A stretch of DNA of 64,000 nucleotides from Girardinichthys multiradiatus (Eukaryota; Chordata; Actinopteri; Cyprinodontiformes; Goodeidae). Numbering within the stretch: position 1 is the first letter of the stretch; every line of letters starts with the position of its first letter. The translations under genes and the position numbers were made by a program. Under the pieces are notes generated by a model, which saw nothing but the letters and a program-made list of their open reading frames with translations, did not search any database and was not told the DNA's origin. Below are positions 31,510 through 42,099 of the stretch, in pieces. The stretch lies in contig NC_061817.1 of NCBI RefSeq assembly GCF_021462225.1, positions 14,723,810 to 14,787,809 on the forward strand, given 5' to 3'.

Positions 31510-32705
31510 CTACGGTATTAGTGAATCGGTCTCACTGATGGCCTGGCAGGCCTGAGGGATAGTTTGTCCCGACAACATAGCCTCAGGGTTCCCAGGAAGG
31601 GACTTGAGGGAGCGAGGGCTCGGGCCCAAACAACTGGTTAAAGGTGTCCAACTGGGGCGCCAGCCGAACCAGTAGATCTGCCCCGATGAAAACCGGCGGG
31701 TGCATGTGTTGAGCAATACTGAAGGTATGGGAGAGCTGTCTCACGCCCAGCTGCACGTTGAGGAGCAGACTCCGGTTGCCTTCAGCAGGCGGCGTGGCCA
31801 GCCAGCTGAGAGCAGACTGTGGCTACGTTGCGCCTCAATTAGATGTGGGTGTTCCCGGGACAGACGGTCATATAACTCCCTGCTGATTGCAGACTTCTCC
31901 AGCCAAAGTGCTAAGATCACTTCCGGTGTGAAGGTGTCCTCCAGGTGCACACCTTCCACTATTTTGGGGTTGTAAGGTTTCACCCCTTCGCTTTCCAGAG
32001 AGCAGAGAAACGAGTCATGACCGCGAAGGACAGTTCCGTGGGTGGCAGGATGCATTTGTGCCCCACAGGTGCCCGAGACTGGTTCTGTCGAAAGCATAAG
32101 CTTCGCTAGAGGTTCTTTGGGCCCCTCCACACTGGAAACTTGGTTGGTGGAAAAGGGCGGTTTACTGCTCGCGCCCAGGGGTTTTGGCGTCTCCACATGG
32201 GCCCAGAGTTGGCCCTGGTGGCAGTCAATGAGCGGGGCTAACCTGCCCAGCAGGTCCTGGCCGACAAGGAGAGGCTCTGTGTCCAATGTGCAAATGTAAA
32301 TGGGTGGACCAAAGTCATGTCTTGGAATGAAACATCCAACCACACCTGACTGGTTATGTATGAGCGGTCTTGGGTGTAGCTGGTTATGCTTACATCGCAA
32401 CCCTCAATTTGAAATAGTTTACCGAGAGCGAGCATCGCTCTACTCACCTCCTCAAACAGGGTTGAGCACATCAGGCTAATTTCTGATCCGGTGTCCAGGA
32501 GTGCGTTCGCCTTAACGCACCCCCCTATAATTGTCGGACAGTATAGGCAACCGGCATGCGTGTTGTGGGTTAGTTCACCTAAGAATTTTAGGAAGGGAGT
32601 CTGGGGTGTTTCTCCTGACGAGGTCTCAAGGGGTACTTGAGGTTTCTCAGGTTTGTCTCCCCACCCGACCAGATAAACTCTAGTTGCCGTGGAGGCGGAG
32701 TCCAC
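31510..32705 (-). pseudogene. ERV-1 protease region
   Basis: An aspartic protease frame with ALLDTGSEISLMCS, containing the active-site DTG, lies near 32,500-32,460. A downstream LLVGQDLLGRLAPLIDC segment probably forms the second beta-sheet flap side. A second, similar segment (around 31,660, shifted frame, LLVRLAPQLDTFN-like) suggests either an internal duplication or an extra domain before RT. Frameshifts at about 32,300 and 31,740 break the frame. A retroviral protease would process Gag and Pol. Confidence 0.75.
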
Positions 32706-32729
32706 GCCTAGTCATGCTGACGGGGGTTT

Positions 32730-34483
32730 CGGATCTGGTTTATCTAGGTGGTCGGTTTCCCGTTTTGAAGGTGGTGGTGGTGCGGTGGCCTCACGCACCG
32801 CTTCTGTTACCATCTTGCGTAAGGCCTCCTTCATCTCTCTCCCCATAATACCCTCTGCATGTCGGTCCCACCCTTTTCCATCAGTCTTACCTTTCGGCCT
32901 CGCTTGCTAGTCAGGGCGCCTGTTGGACCTAGGGTTATCAGATTTACCAGACTTTGGTTGCCGTTCATTGCCAACCCCTCGGTCCTGCTGACCAAACCTA
33001 CGTTGTTCCCTGAACCGGTTCTTAGCATGGGTTACTGCTGGAGGTATTTCCTGACCTTCTAACGCAAGGCTGGTTCTTTCAGTCTGGACCGGTAAAACCC
33101 TAGCCTCGCTCTCCGATCCCTTGGTCGGGCGAGCACGTGTTTCCCACGCCATCTGAGCATATTTGCGGATCTCTTGCATGCTCATGGCCTTGGTTCTGCA
33201 ATACATAGTAACATCGTAATGCACACTGTCATGAAGGTTTTGGAGGAACAGGGATTTAAAAGCATGTTCCTCCTCAATGCCGGGGGCATTGCGTCCTTGG
33301 AAGTAAACGGCTCTCAAGTGCCGGTAATACTCCCTGGGTGCTTCGTTTTTCTTTTGCTGGATAGTGAAAGCACCAAGTGTGGCGGAGGCCCCGGTGTCAG
33401 GCTCTCCATGAAAACATGGACGCTCCTGGATGTTGTCTTCCAGATGAGCTTCAGTTTATCCCGTGCTGATGGGCAGTACAAATCTAGAAGACAGCGTTCC
33501 ACTTCCCTAAGGTAATCATCAATGTTTGATTCTGCCTTATTAGGGTCGAAACGTTCTATGTCTTTGGCAAGGGACTCAAGCTGGCGGGTGCGCAATCCAC
33601 TCTCAGGGATTGGTCCCGGCCAATCTGAGTCATCCCGGTACAACGGTGGGCCCTGTGCTTCCTGGACTTGGGTCCTGGGCAGTGGTTGAGGGCGGTAGGA
33701 ACCACCAGAATCTCAGGGGCGGCTCTCCTGTTGCCTTGGTGGAGGTGAGGGATCGTAGAGGACCGTACTTCGAGTCACGTTTGAAGGCTGCTCACATCTG
33801 AGCCGTGAACTATTTACACCTGCTGGGCCCCCAGCTAGGTACCGTTCATGGCTGCTGATTGCAGTGGGGTGGGGCACCGCCCCGCTGAACCTATTCTGAC
33901 TACTTACACCTGTTCTTGCCTCGGTGGATGTATGGGGAACCCTATGAGCCTGGAAAGGTAATCTCTGGAGAGCAGCTTCTACATCCTCCAGATCTGACCT
34001 GCAGGTTCTCTCAGGGTTTCGCAGGTGTGGCTCACCTCCAAAGGTTTCAACCTGTGAGGTGAGCCTCGGTTTGTCCCCACATTCTTCCAGGGGCGGAGGG
34101 GTGGCATGGCTACCCTCTATTGCTTCCAATCTATTTCCAACCTCTGTTATTTCACCTCTAAGGACATCCACTGTCTGCAAAGTATCGTTCAACTCAAACT
34201 GTAGTTTAACACGCTGGTCAATTTCCAACATTATCCTTCGCTGATATAACAGAGTGAGCTGTCCTAACACATCTGAGACCCGTCTGTCCTTTGGTGGGTT
34301 TTTAATGACTTGGAGCAACTCCTGAATCCTGGCTTCACATTGCTCAATGCCATAATCATTGAGGCCTTTACGCTCCTCTGGGGACAACAGAATCAATGAC
34401 CCGATCACCTCTTGTGCCTGCATTCCTATGGGGTCCTCCACCATACACACATCTCCAGCTGCAGTCTGGGATGTTCCCTCCAT
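32730..34483 (-). pseudogene. ERV-1 gag
   Basis: Begins at ATG 34,483 (MEGTSQTAAGD). The N-terminal 140 residues are rich in heptads (VLGQLTLLYQRRIMLEIDQR and following), predicting a coiled coil. A proline-rich segment follows. The capsid-like part lies in shifted frames at 33,643-33,314 (LAKDIERFDPNKAESNIDDY) and 33,317-32,907 (HAFKSLFLQNL, IRKYAQMAWETRAR). The C-terminus is basic (RFREQRRFGQQDRG) and I find no CCHC zinc knuckle. Lack of a knuckle with a coiled-coil N-terminus recalls foamy viruses. Frameshifts near 33,700, 33,590 and 33,320 inactivate it. Confidence 0.75.
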
Positions 34484-35667
34484 CTTTGGCCCAAAATGCA
34501 CAATGCAAACACACAAAACTGTTTATCTATGAACCACCACTATAGAAATTAGCAGCACACAACAGGCTAAGCTGTTCAGTGATTAAAGGATTGCTAAAAT
34601 TAATTAGCCGCACACAACAGGCGGAGCTGTTCAGTGATTAAAGGATTGCTAAAATTAATTAGCCGCACACAACAGGCTGAGCTGTTCAGTGGTTAAAGGA
34701 TTGCTAAAATTAATTAGCCGCACACAACAGGCTAAGCTGTTCAGTTAGCTGTGTGATTCATACATGTATCTTCCAGGTGTATGGGTTTGCTTAAAATGAG
34801 CACACAGGTTTGACCGTTCAAACTGTGGCTTACAAAAGTCTATGCTTTAATGGGGTAATTAAGCAAACACACAAAAAGGGGAAGAAAGAAAAGCAAGAAT
34901 TTTGAAATAACCCAAAACCAAATTCAAAATAAAATTTTAAAAATGGGAAAACAAAACTAAACATTCAATGCTGTTCTTAGCTTCAAATAAATGTTTAGTG
35001 TTTTCTAATAGAATCACCTACCTTCCTGTTAGACAACTAAGTTAGTTTTATGAGTCAGGTCAAAACCTGTTTACACATAAAACCCAGCAAAACGTTTAAA
35101 TTTGATCCAAAAGTGGTAATGAATGATCTGTAACTTCAACTTTCAACTTTAAGTTATGCCCTTATGATCATAGGTGATGGAATAATCTGCCTGTGTTAAT
35201 GAATTGAGTGATTAAAAACAAATCAAAGTAGGAAATGCAATTTGCAGTAGTGACCACCAGATGGTACTGAGTGCAGGTCTGCGGTTTGGGAAATCCCGCT
35301 GCAATTTATTAAATGGCCACCAGATGTAGGTGTTGTTCTCTACTGACTGGAAGAATGTTGGTTCACAACTGTAATTACGCCCAGCAGATACTGGGGCAGG
35401 TCTGATGCTTATCAGCGCTGGTTTTCTGTAGCTGAATGCAGCAGGCTGGCGACTGGAAATTAACTTTTCCACAAGTTAAACCAACTTTCACCTTGCATCC
35501 ACAACAAACACCTCTGAAAGATGATGTTATCCTCTTGTAGCAGAACTGAGCACAACCTAGTGAAATTATCCCCTGATTCACAAACGTTCTGTGCGAAACT
35601 CTAAAAAAAATCTCACAATAAAACGTCTAGTTAACGGAGATCACAATTTCCTGTCTGTCTTTTTAAG
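34484..35667 (-). mobile_element. ERV-1 5' leader, copy B
   Basis: Untranslated 1.18-kb region between primer-binding site and gag, matched by 1-826 in copy A from 34,873 rightward. It contains the 55-bp tandem repeats at 34,548-34,745. No conserved coding frame. Confidence 0.8.
34548..34745. repeat. 55-bp tandem repeat in ERV-1 leader
   Basis: Three full units plus a partial fourth of a 55-bp unit running CACACAACAGGCTRAGCTGT then TCAGTGATTAAAGGATTGCT and AAAATTAATTAGCCG. Each unit contains AACAG...CTGTT, a small inverted repeat that could form a hairpin. The array lies 60-260 bp upstream of gag. Confidence 0.88.
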
Positions 35668-35685
35668 GCCCACCCAGGGACGCCA
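35668..35685 (-). promoter_or_regulatory. Primer-binding site, tRNA-Asn type (copy B)
   Basis: Minus strand TGGCGTCCCTGGGTGGGC, complementary to tRNA-Asn 3' end; two bases from the LTR end. Same as 827-844. Confidence 0.88.
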
Positions 35686-35687
35686 TA

Positions 35688-36834
35688 TGTTGGGGATTAT
35701 GATTATTGATTGATTAATCTTGATCAATAATTATAATTACAAATCATAACCTGACTAAATCAACTTCCTAACCAAAATCCTCATTTATGAATCGAGACCA
35801 GATGTTTCTGGTGTTGTAATTGTGGCTCAACGCCTTTGACAATTACAACTGTCAAATACTCCGTAATAATTAATAACTATTGCCGGAGATGTCACTGTTT
35901 AATCGACCGTTTCTGCCGAAACGTGTGGAACTCTTAACCTTATCTTGACTGACGAATCACTTTTGCACACAATGAACACCAAACGCTCTCTTTTTATCTA
36001 TGTGAATATTTATTAATCTTCACCTACTCAACATGCAAAATTCTACATAACAAGGGTAACACATCTAACTAAGCAAAATAAAGCAAACAGCAGTGGGTGT
36101 GTATTGAATCAACCAGCAGTTATGGCAAAAAGAAGGAATGAGAATATGAAAAGGGGGTGTGGTAGTGAGTGGAGGTGGGGCGCAGCTCCCTTGTACTCAG
36201 TGATGTCCGATCATAAAACGTCCCCCAACTCCTGAGCAGACAAAGCGTTATAAAACTTTTTGGCGGCAAGCTAGCGAGCAGTGAGATTGGAGACAAAGGA
36301 AAATGGTGAATTTCACCATGAGGTTATTTTAATAGTCCAGTCTTACCGCACACTTGCGCTGACTCTCAGATGGTAAAACACGCACAAAGCTAGGAATGCA
36401 GCGGCTCCAGACATCAACACGGTACATCAAAGTTTCAATAAACAAGGTTACATGCACATATCATCCAGCACACATTAGATTCTAACTAGCGATTCTAATC
36501 GCTCTACAACCTTCCTAGTCCAGAAACCTCAGTTATGAATTGTTCGTTGTCCAACGAGAGAGAATGAATGAACTTCCACGAGCTCTTCTCTTAAAGGAGC
36601 ACACTTCAGTTGCTAGTCCGGTCTCTAGCAGAAGGCGGCGTGTTCAGTACGGATGCCTTCCTATATAGCGTTGTGACGTCAGACTTGTGACGCTCGTCAT
36701 ATCCGTCGCAATGCTCGATAGGATATGTAGGAGCGGCTGTCCTGGATACCAAAATGGCCGATGCCATTGGAGAGGGAGAGTGACGTCCAACAACGTGCAG
36801 ATAGTCCAATACTCAGCAAACAAGTGGTCCAACA
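35688..36834 (-). mobile_element. ERV-1 5' LTR, copy B
   Basis: Runs from TGTTGGGGATT (35,688) to GGTCCAACA (36,834). On the minus strand U3 has TGACGTCA (36,674-36,681) and TATATA (about 36,661-36,667). Relative to copy A about 330 bp is missing between TCTACAACCT and CCTAGTCCAG near 36,512, probably deleted through the shared CCT. The outer flank is Tc1 sequence beginning ATGTGAAAC, which should hold one target duplication; its partner at the 3' LTR is deleted. Confidence 0.88.
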
Positions 36835-37487
36835 ATGTGAAACATGTATTGTTCTCTGATGAGTCCACCTTTACTGTTTTCCCCACATCCAGTAGAGTTA
36901 CGGTGTGGAGAAGCCCCAAAGAAGTGTACCACCCAGACTGTTGCATGCCCAGAGTGAAGCATGGGGGTGGATCAGTAATGGTTTGGGCTGCCATATCATG
37001 GGATTCCCTTTGCCCAATACTTGTGCTAGATGGGCGCGTCACTGCCAAGGACTACCGAACCATTCTTGAGGACCATGTGCATCCAATGGTTCAAACATTG
37101 TATCCTGAAGGCGGTGCCATGTATCAGGATGACAATGCACCAATACACACAGCAAGACTGGTGAAAGATTGGTTTGATGAACATGAAAGTGAAGTTGAAC
37201 ATCTCCCATGGCCTGCACAGTCACCAGATCTAAATATTATTGAGCCACTTTGGGGTGTTTTGGAGGAGGGAGTCAGGAAACGTTTTCCTCGCCAGTATCA
37301 CGTAGTGACCTGGCCACTAACCTGCAAGAAGAATGGATTAAAATCCCTCTGACCACTGTGCAGGACTTGTATACATCATTCCCAAGATGAATTGTCACTG
37401 TATTGGCCGCAAAAGGAGGCCCTACACCATTCTAATAAATTATTGTGGTCTAAAAACAGGTGTTTCACTTTCATTGTCCAACCCCCG
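36835..37487 (+). pseudogene. Tc1 transposase, right half, copy B
   Basis: Same as 3,752-4,404 with the frame open through the catalytic core: FSDEST, YQDDNAPIH and SPDLNIIEPLW. Downstream a small deletion (FPRQYHVVTWPL, where the family usually has an extra base) shifts the frame before the end. The right inverted repeat ends at 37,487 before TA. The N-terminal half is absent; LTR sequence precedes it. Confidence 0.9.
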
Positions 37488-37489
37488 TA

Positions 37490-37790
37490 GGTCAGTCTTG
37501 GATTATGGGTGTATAGTTTATAATTCAGCAGCAGATACAAATCTCCAAAAGCTAAATTATATTCAATATTTAACTTTAAGAATATGTACAGGTGCTTTTA
37601 AAACATCCTCCATGGCAGCATTACAGGTTGAAATGGGAGAAATACCTCTTAAATTTAAAAGTGACCAGTTATCTTTGAATTATTGGACAAAGAAATGACC
37701 AGCCAACATCAAAAGTGCTTACAACAGGTTGGGAAAAGGAAAAAATAAAAAGCTTTGGATGGATAATAAATTCTTGAGCAAATGAAATTT
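37490..37790 (+). mobile_element. I-clade LINE ORF2 fragment, copy B
   Basis: Same as 4,407-4,712: RSVLDYGCIVY, ALQVEMGEIPL and a stop after NYWTKK. Protein identical to copy A. It starts directly at the TA of the Tc1 right end. Confidence 0.75.
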
Positions 37791-38938
37791 ACCGTCTTCT
37801 TGTTGTTTTTCCATTATGTGAGTCTTTCCAGGTTGAAATGGCATTTTACACTTAAAATCTGCAAGAACCATTAGCGAGCGTGTCCTACTTGCTCATCATT
37901 CGACAGTGCCCCCCCCCCTTAAACAAGTATTTAATACAGAATAGGGTAGAAAGTCCTTTATTGTCCCACAATGGGGGAAATTTGGGTGTGTCAGAAACAA
38001 AGCAAAAGACAATGAAAGCATCCAGGTTCATACATCACTAGAACCATAGTCAGGTGAAAGAATCAATGTTAACACTCGTTGAGTAGATGTTAAACTGTGC
38101 AATATAATATAAAACAAATAAAACAATCTCCTTCATTCAGTGAAGGAGCAGTGAATGTAACTGCTATGTATACAGTGAATGATGCATGGAAACCCAGAAT
38201 TATATGCATAGATAATGCTTGAATTCTCAAAATGTGATACCAACTAAATTACTGCTTTCACTGATTCCTGCAGTTCTGTGAAATTCTTCTTTCATTATTC
38301 TTGTATATCTGTGTGTTAGGGAGTGGTGGAAGCTCCCATCTAGAATTACAGTTAAACTTTAACTAAACCTAAGCTATGTATGTCTGATGACATAAACAGC
38401 AATTACACTTTTTACACAGAATTAAACCCTGGTGTTCTGTGTGGCAGGTAGGGACACGCAACACTCTGCTAAGGAGGACAACCTGACTTCACTGAATGTT
38501 TAATCAACACCATGGGAACCTCAGCTGTACAGTAGCTGTTTAAGAGCAACATCAACATCCCTGACAGCATGACATACAGTTGCCATTGAAGGATTTTCTG
38601 CGTCACCTATATTATACAAAAAAGCTGCTGTTGGCATAAAAACTATGTGCAGTCGTTGTGTCACAGGAACAATGTGTGGGCTGAGAATATTATTCAGATA
38701 CATTGACTGTGGCAAAAAAATGGTAACGCTCCAAAATATATTCATTTGAAAATGACAAGACATCTAAATCCAGTCTGATCACCCTCTCCTGACTAGGGAT
38801 AGGTACATTTCACATCTGAACTGATACGGTACCAATACGTGGTACCTGGGAATTTAAACCGGTACTAGCTGGTTCAGCACTTTTACCATGTTATTAATAT
38901 ATTGATATTTTATTGAAAATAAAATGTCCATTTAACAT
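37791..38938. other. No gene seen; copy B spacer
   Basis: Collinear with 4,713-5,794. Contains a 10-C run (37,909-37,918) and about 90 bp near 38,660-38,750 that is absent from copy A. No coding frame is convincing. Confidence 0.5.
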
Positions 38939-39543
38939 TCACTACTGGTCAAATGGTTAAGAACCCCTTTCACTTTAAATTTTTTTTATGTTTATGACAA
39001 TTTCCATTGTACAAAGATTATCACTAAAGGCATCAAAACTGTGAATGAACACATATGGATTCATGTAGCAAACAAAAAATTGTTAAAGAACTTTAAATAT
39101 GTTTCATATGATAGATTCCTTAAAGTAGCCGCCCTTTGCTGTGATGAATGAATTATTAACCTTTGGCCGTCTCTCAATGAACCTCTGGTAAGTTCTTTCA
39201 AGACTCTTTGGAAAACCATTTCAGGTGACCACCTCATGAAGCTCATGGAGAGAATGTTACGAGAGAAAAGCAGTAATCACAGCAAAGGGAGACTATTTGG
39301 AAGAATCTAAAGTATAAAAATTATAAAAGTTATTGCTTACATAGAAGCTGTAAATCTACAATAAAGCTGTAATCTAAAATATAAAAATGGTTAGAGTTAT
39401 CTCACATTTTTGTTTACTACATAACTCTATATATGTTCCTTCAAAGTTTTGTTGCCTTTGGTAAGAATCTACAATTTAAATCGTCATGAAAATAAAGAGA
39501 CCTATTAAGTGAGAAAGTGTATCAAACTTTTGACCGGTAGTGT
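38939..39543. mobile_element. Tc1-derived short element, copy B
   Basis: Ends CACTACTGGTCAAA and TTTTGACCGGTAGTG are better preserved inverted repeats than in copy A. No transposase; an internally deleted non-autonomous Tc1 derivative. Confidence 0.75.
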
Positions 39544-39670
39544 ATGTATTCTATATATAAACTTTATTGAATATATCAAAACAACATCCGGCTGTTGGTA
39601 TTGTAACATCTCAATTGTTTCAAACATTTTTTCAACAAGAAAACCATTAACTACGCAGTTTTTTTTTTTT

Positions 39671-39877
39671 TTAATAAGGCACAAATTTAATGCATAAATT
39701 GTATCCATTAGCAGGCTTGTTAACGATGCTGAATGCAGAAGTTGTAGCAATATATCTGAGGCTGACAAAAATCTGGTGCTTAACTAGGTGCTTCCTCAGA
39801 TAAAAAGTATTCCTGCCGCAGGCCTTGCACTTCACATTACATATTTTGCAGCGATCATAATCTGTTGGAGCATTCAA
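39671..39877 (-). pseudogene. BED-type zinc finger remnant, copy B
   Basis: Minus-strand frame with CKICNVKCKACGRN and LRKHLVKHQIF, a Cx2C...Hx3H BED pattern. Same place and strand as the copy A remnant: just 3' of the C2H2 array. No transposase continues from it. Confidence 0.6.
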
Positions 39878-39880
39878 ACC

Positions 39881-41361
39881 TTAACCATTTTCCTCTCTAG
39901 TGTGGATTCTCATGTGTGTGTTTAAATTTCCTTTTTGGTTAAATCTTTGTCCACATAGATCACAACAGAAAGGTTTCTGTCCAGTGTGGATTCTCATGTG
40001 TCTGTTTAAATGTCCTTTTTGGTTGAATCTTTGTCCACATAGATCACAACAGACAGGTTTCTGTCCAGTGTGGATTCTCATGTGTCTGTTTAAATTTCCT
40101 TTTTGGTTAAATCTTTGTCCACATAGATCACAACAGAAAGGTTTCTGTCCAGTGTGGATTCTCATGTGTTTGTTCAAATGTCCTTTTTGGTTGAATCTTT
40201 GTCCACATAGATCACAACAGAAAGGTTTCTGTCCAGTGTGGATTCTCATGTGTTTGTTTAAACTTCCTTTTTCAGTAAACCTTTCTCCACATAGATCACA
40301 ACAGAAAGGCTTCTGTCCAGTGTGGATTCTCATGTGTGTGTTTAAACTTCCTTTTTGGTTAAATCTTTGTCCACATAGATCACAACAGAAAGGTTTCTGT
40401 CCAGTGTGGATTCTCATGTGTGTGTTTAAACTTCCTTTTTCAGTAAACCTTTGTCCACATATATCACAACAGAAAGGTTTCTGTCCAGTGTGGATTTTCA
40501 TGTGTCTGTTTAAATTTGTTTTTATGTTAAATCTTTGTCCACATAGATCACAACAGAAAGGTTTCTGTCCAGTGTGGATTCTCATGTGTATTTTTAAACT
40601 TCCTTTTTCAGTAAATCTTTGTCCACATAGATCACAACAGAAAGGTTTCTCTCCAGTGTGGATTCTCTTATGTATGTTTAAAGCACATTTTCCAATAAAG
40701 GTTTTACCACAGTCTTCACAGCTAAACTTCACTCCTGTCTGGACTTTCTTTGGCGATTCCACATTTTTCTTCTCTGTGAAACATTTCTTCTCATCCAACG
40801 AGCTTAAATATCTTATTTCTGAGTTTATCATGTCTTTCTGAAGAAAGCCACGGTGAACAAATTGTTCAGCAAACTCAGGGGAGCTAAAAGGTTTGTTAAT
40901 GTTTCCATCTGACTCAGGAGCTCTGCTGTCCTTCCACCCATTGTCCATGTCCTTAGATTTCAGTCCAGAGTCTGACAAGCGTTTGAGCTCAGAGACGGGG
41001 TGCTTTACATCATCTGCCTTTTCATCCTTCTCAGTGTCTTCAGTTTCTCCATGATCTTGTATCCTGATGGATTCTTCTCCTCCATCAATGTCTTCTGGAA
41101 GCGCTCTGCCTCTAATTTGGTCTTGATAAAGCTGTGAGAGCAGAGGGGACTGTTTATCATCCTCACTCTTTATGGGAGTAGCAGTGACTGGAAACCTGAT
41201 GGCATCAATCTCCTCCTTCCCATTGAGCTGCTCTCCCCCCAGACTGGTGTAGACCTCCTCCTGTTCCTCCTTTATGTGGTGGAACTTTGGGTCATGTAGG
41301 TCAGCACAAGGTCTGTGCTTTACAGGAGCTTCTTCTTCAACCATCAGCATCTGCTTAAAAT
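39881..41361 (-). CDS. C2H2 zinc-finger gene exon 2, copy B (open)
   Basis: The acceptor TTTCCTTTAG precedes the exon at 41,361, in phase 1, giving [19 protein letters not shown] as the first residues. An acidic region follows ([17 protein letters not shown]), then a Ser/Lys-rich linker, then 10 C2H2 fingers in tandem from [10 protein letters not shown] to the end (HTREENG). Linkers are HTGQKPF except the first, HTGEKPF. Contact residues at -1, 3 and 6 by finger: GAI, ESI, INR, EST, QST, ESK, QHK, QNR, QHR, QNT. All Cys and His ligands appear intact. The protein is presumably nuclear and sequence-specific. No exon 1 is seen upstream in copy B, so expression is uncertain; the methionine a few residues upstream of the acceptor lies in the intron. 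Confidence 0.85.
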
Positions 41362-42099
41362 CTAAAGGAAACACATCATGCATATTAGAAAGTTTTTTTA
41401 CTTCAGCCCAGACTGAGTCACTTTTTAATAAAGATATATTTAGGTGCTTTGGTTACATTAAATTCTATGATTTAATTACCATTTATTCTGATCCTTTTAT
41501 TTTGCATTGTTGCTTCTTGTGTCTGTTGATTTATGTCGTGATCTGTTCACTTATTCTCAACAACCACACACTGAAACTATTTTAGTCTTCCCATCTTTCC
41601 ATGACATAGAATCCACACCAGATGTTCGCAACTATCAAAAACTCCTCATATAATAATAAATTAAAGCAAATTATTCCACAAACAAAGTTATGGGTAAAAA
41701 CTTGGAATGACAGAGAATAATTATTTAACCCATGAAGAAATAGATGTCTGAAGGTGGATAAAAACCCAGACAACCATATTAAATCTGTCAGGATTTAGAA
41801 AGCATCTTTTATATGTTCAAATCAATATCAGCTGGTTTAAAATTTAATGATAACCTTAACAGAAGGTTTCTTATTACTAAAGTATTGCACAGAGGGGTAA
41901 AACCGATAAAAATCAAAGAGACCTTCACAAAAAGGTCTTACTTTGCAAAATATAATAATGGCAATGGTTACAGCTGCATTTCTAAGCTTCTGACTGTTCC
42001 AGTGAGCGCTGCTGCAACCATAATCCTGAAGTGGAAAGGACATAATTTCAACGTAGACCAGTCAAAGCCAAGTGCGCCTAGAAAGACTTCTGGTTTTTT
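41362..42099. other. Intronic sequence, copy B; nothing recognised
   Basis: Collinear with 8,300-9,179 of copy A apart from small indels (for example about 90 bp missing near 41,605). No domain is recognised. Confidence 0.45.

Noticed and set aside
22789..37487. Simple model: one Tc1 interrupted by ERV-1
   Set aside because: Attractive because the halves are complementary, but the outer flanks belong to different LINEs, so I do not assert it.
39900..40660. CRISPR-like regular direct repeats with 84-bp period
   Set aside because: These are tandem C2H2 finger codons in a fish gene; there are no unique spacers of constant type and no cas genes.
39900..40841. 313-residue plus-strand frame with the same repeated unit
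   Set aside because: Antisense shadow of the copy B finger array, not a separate repeat protein.
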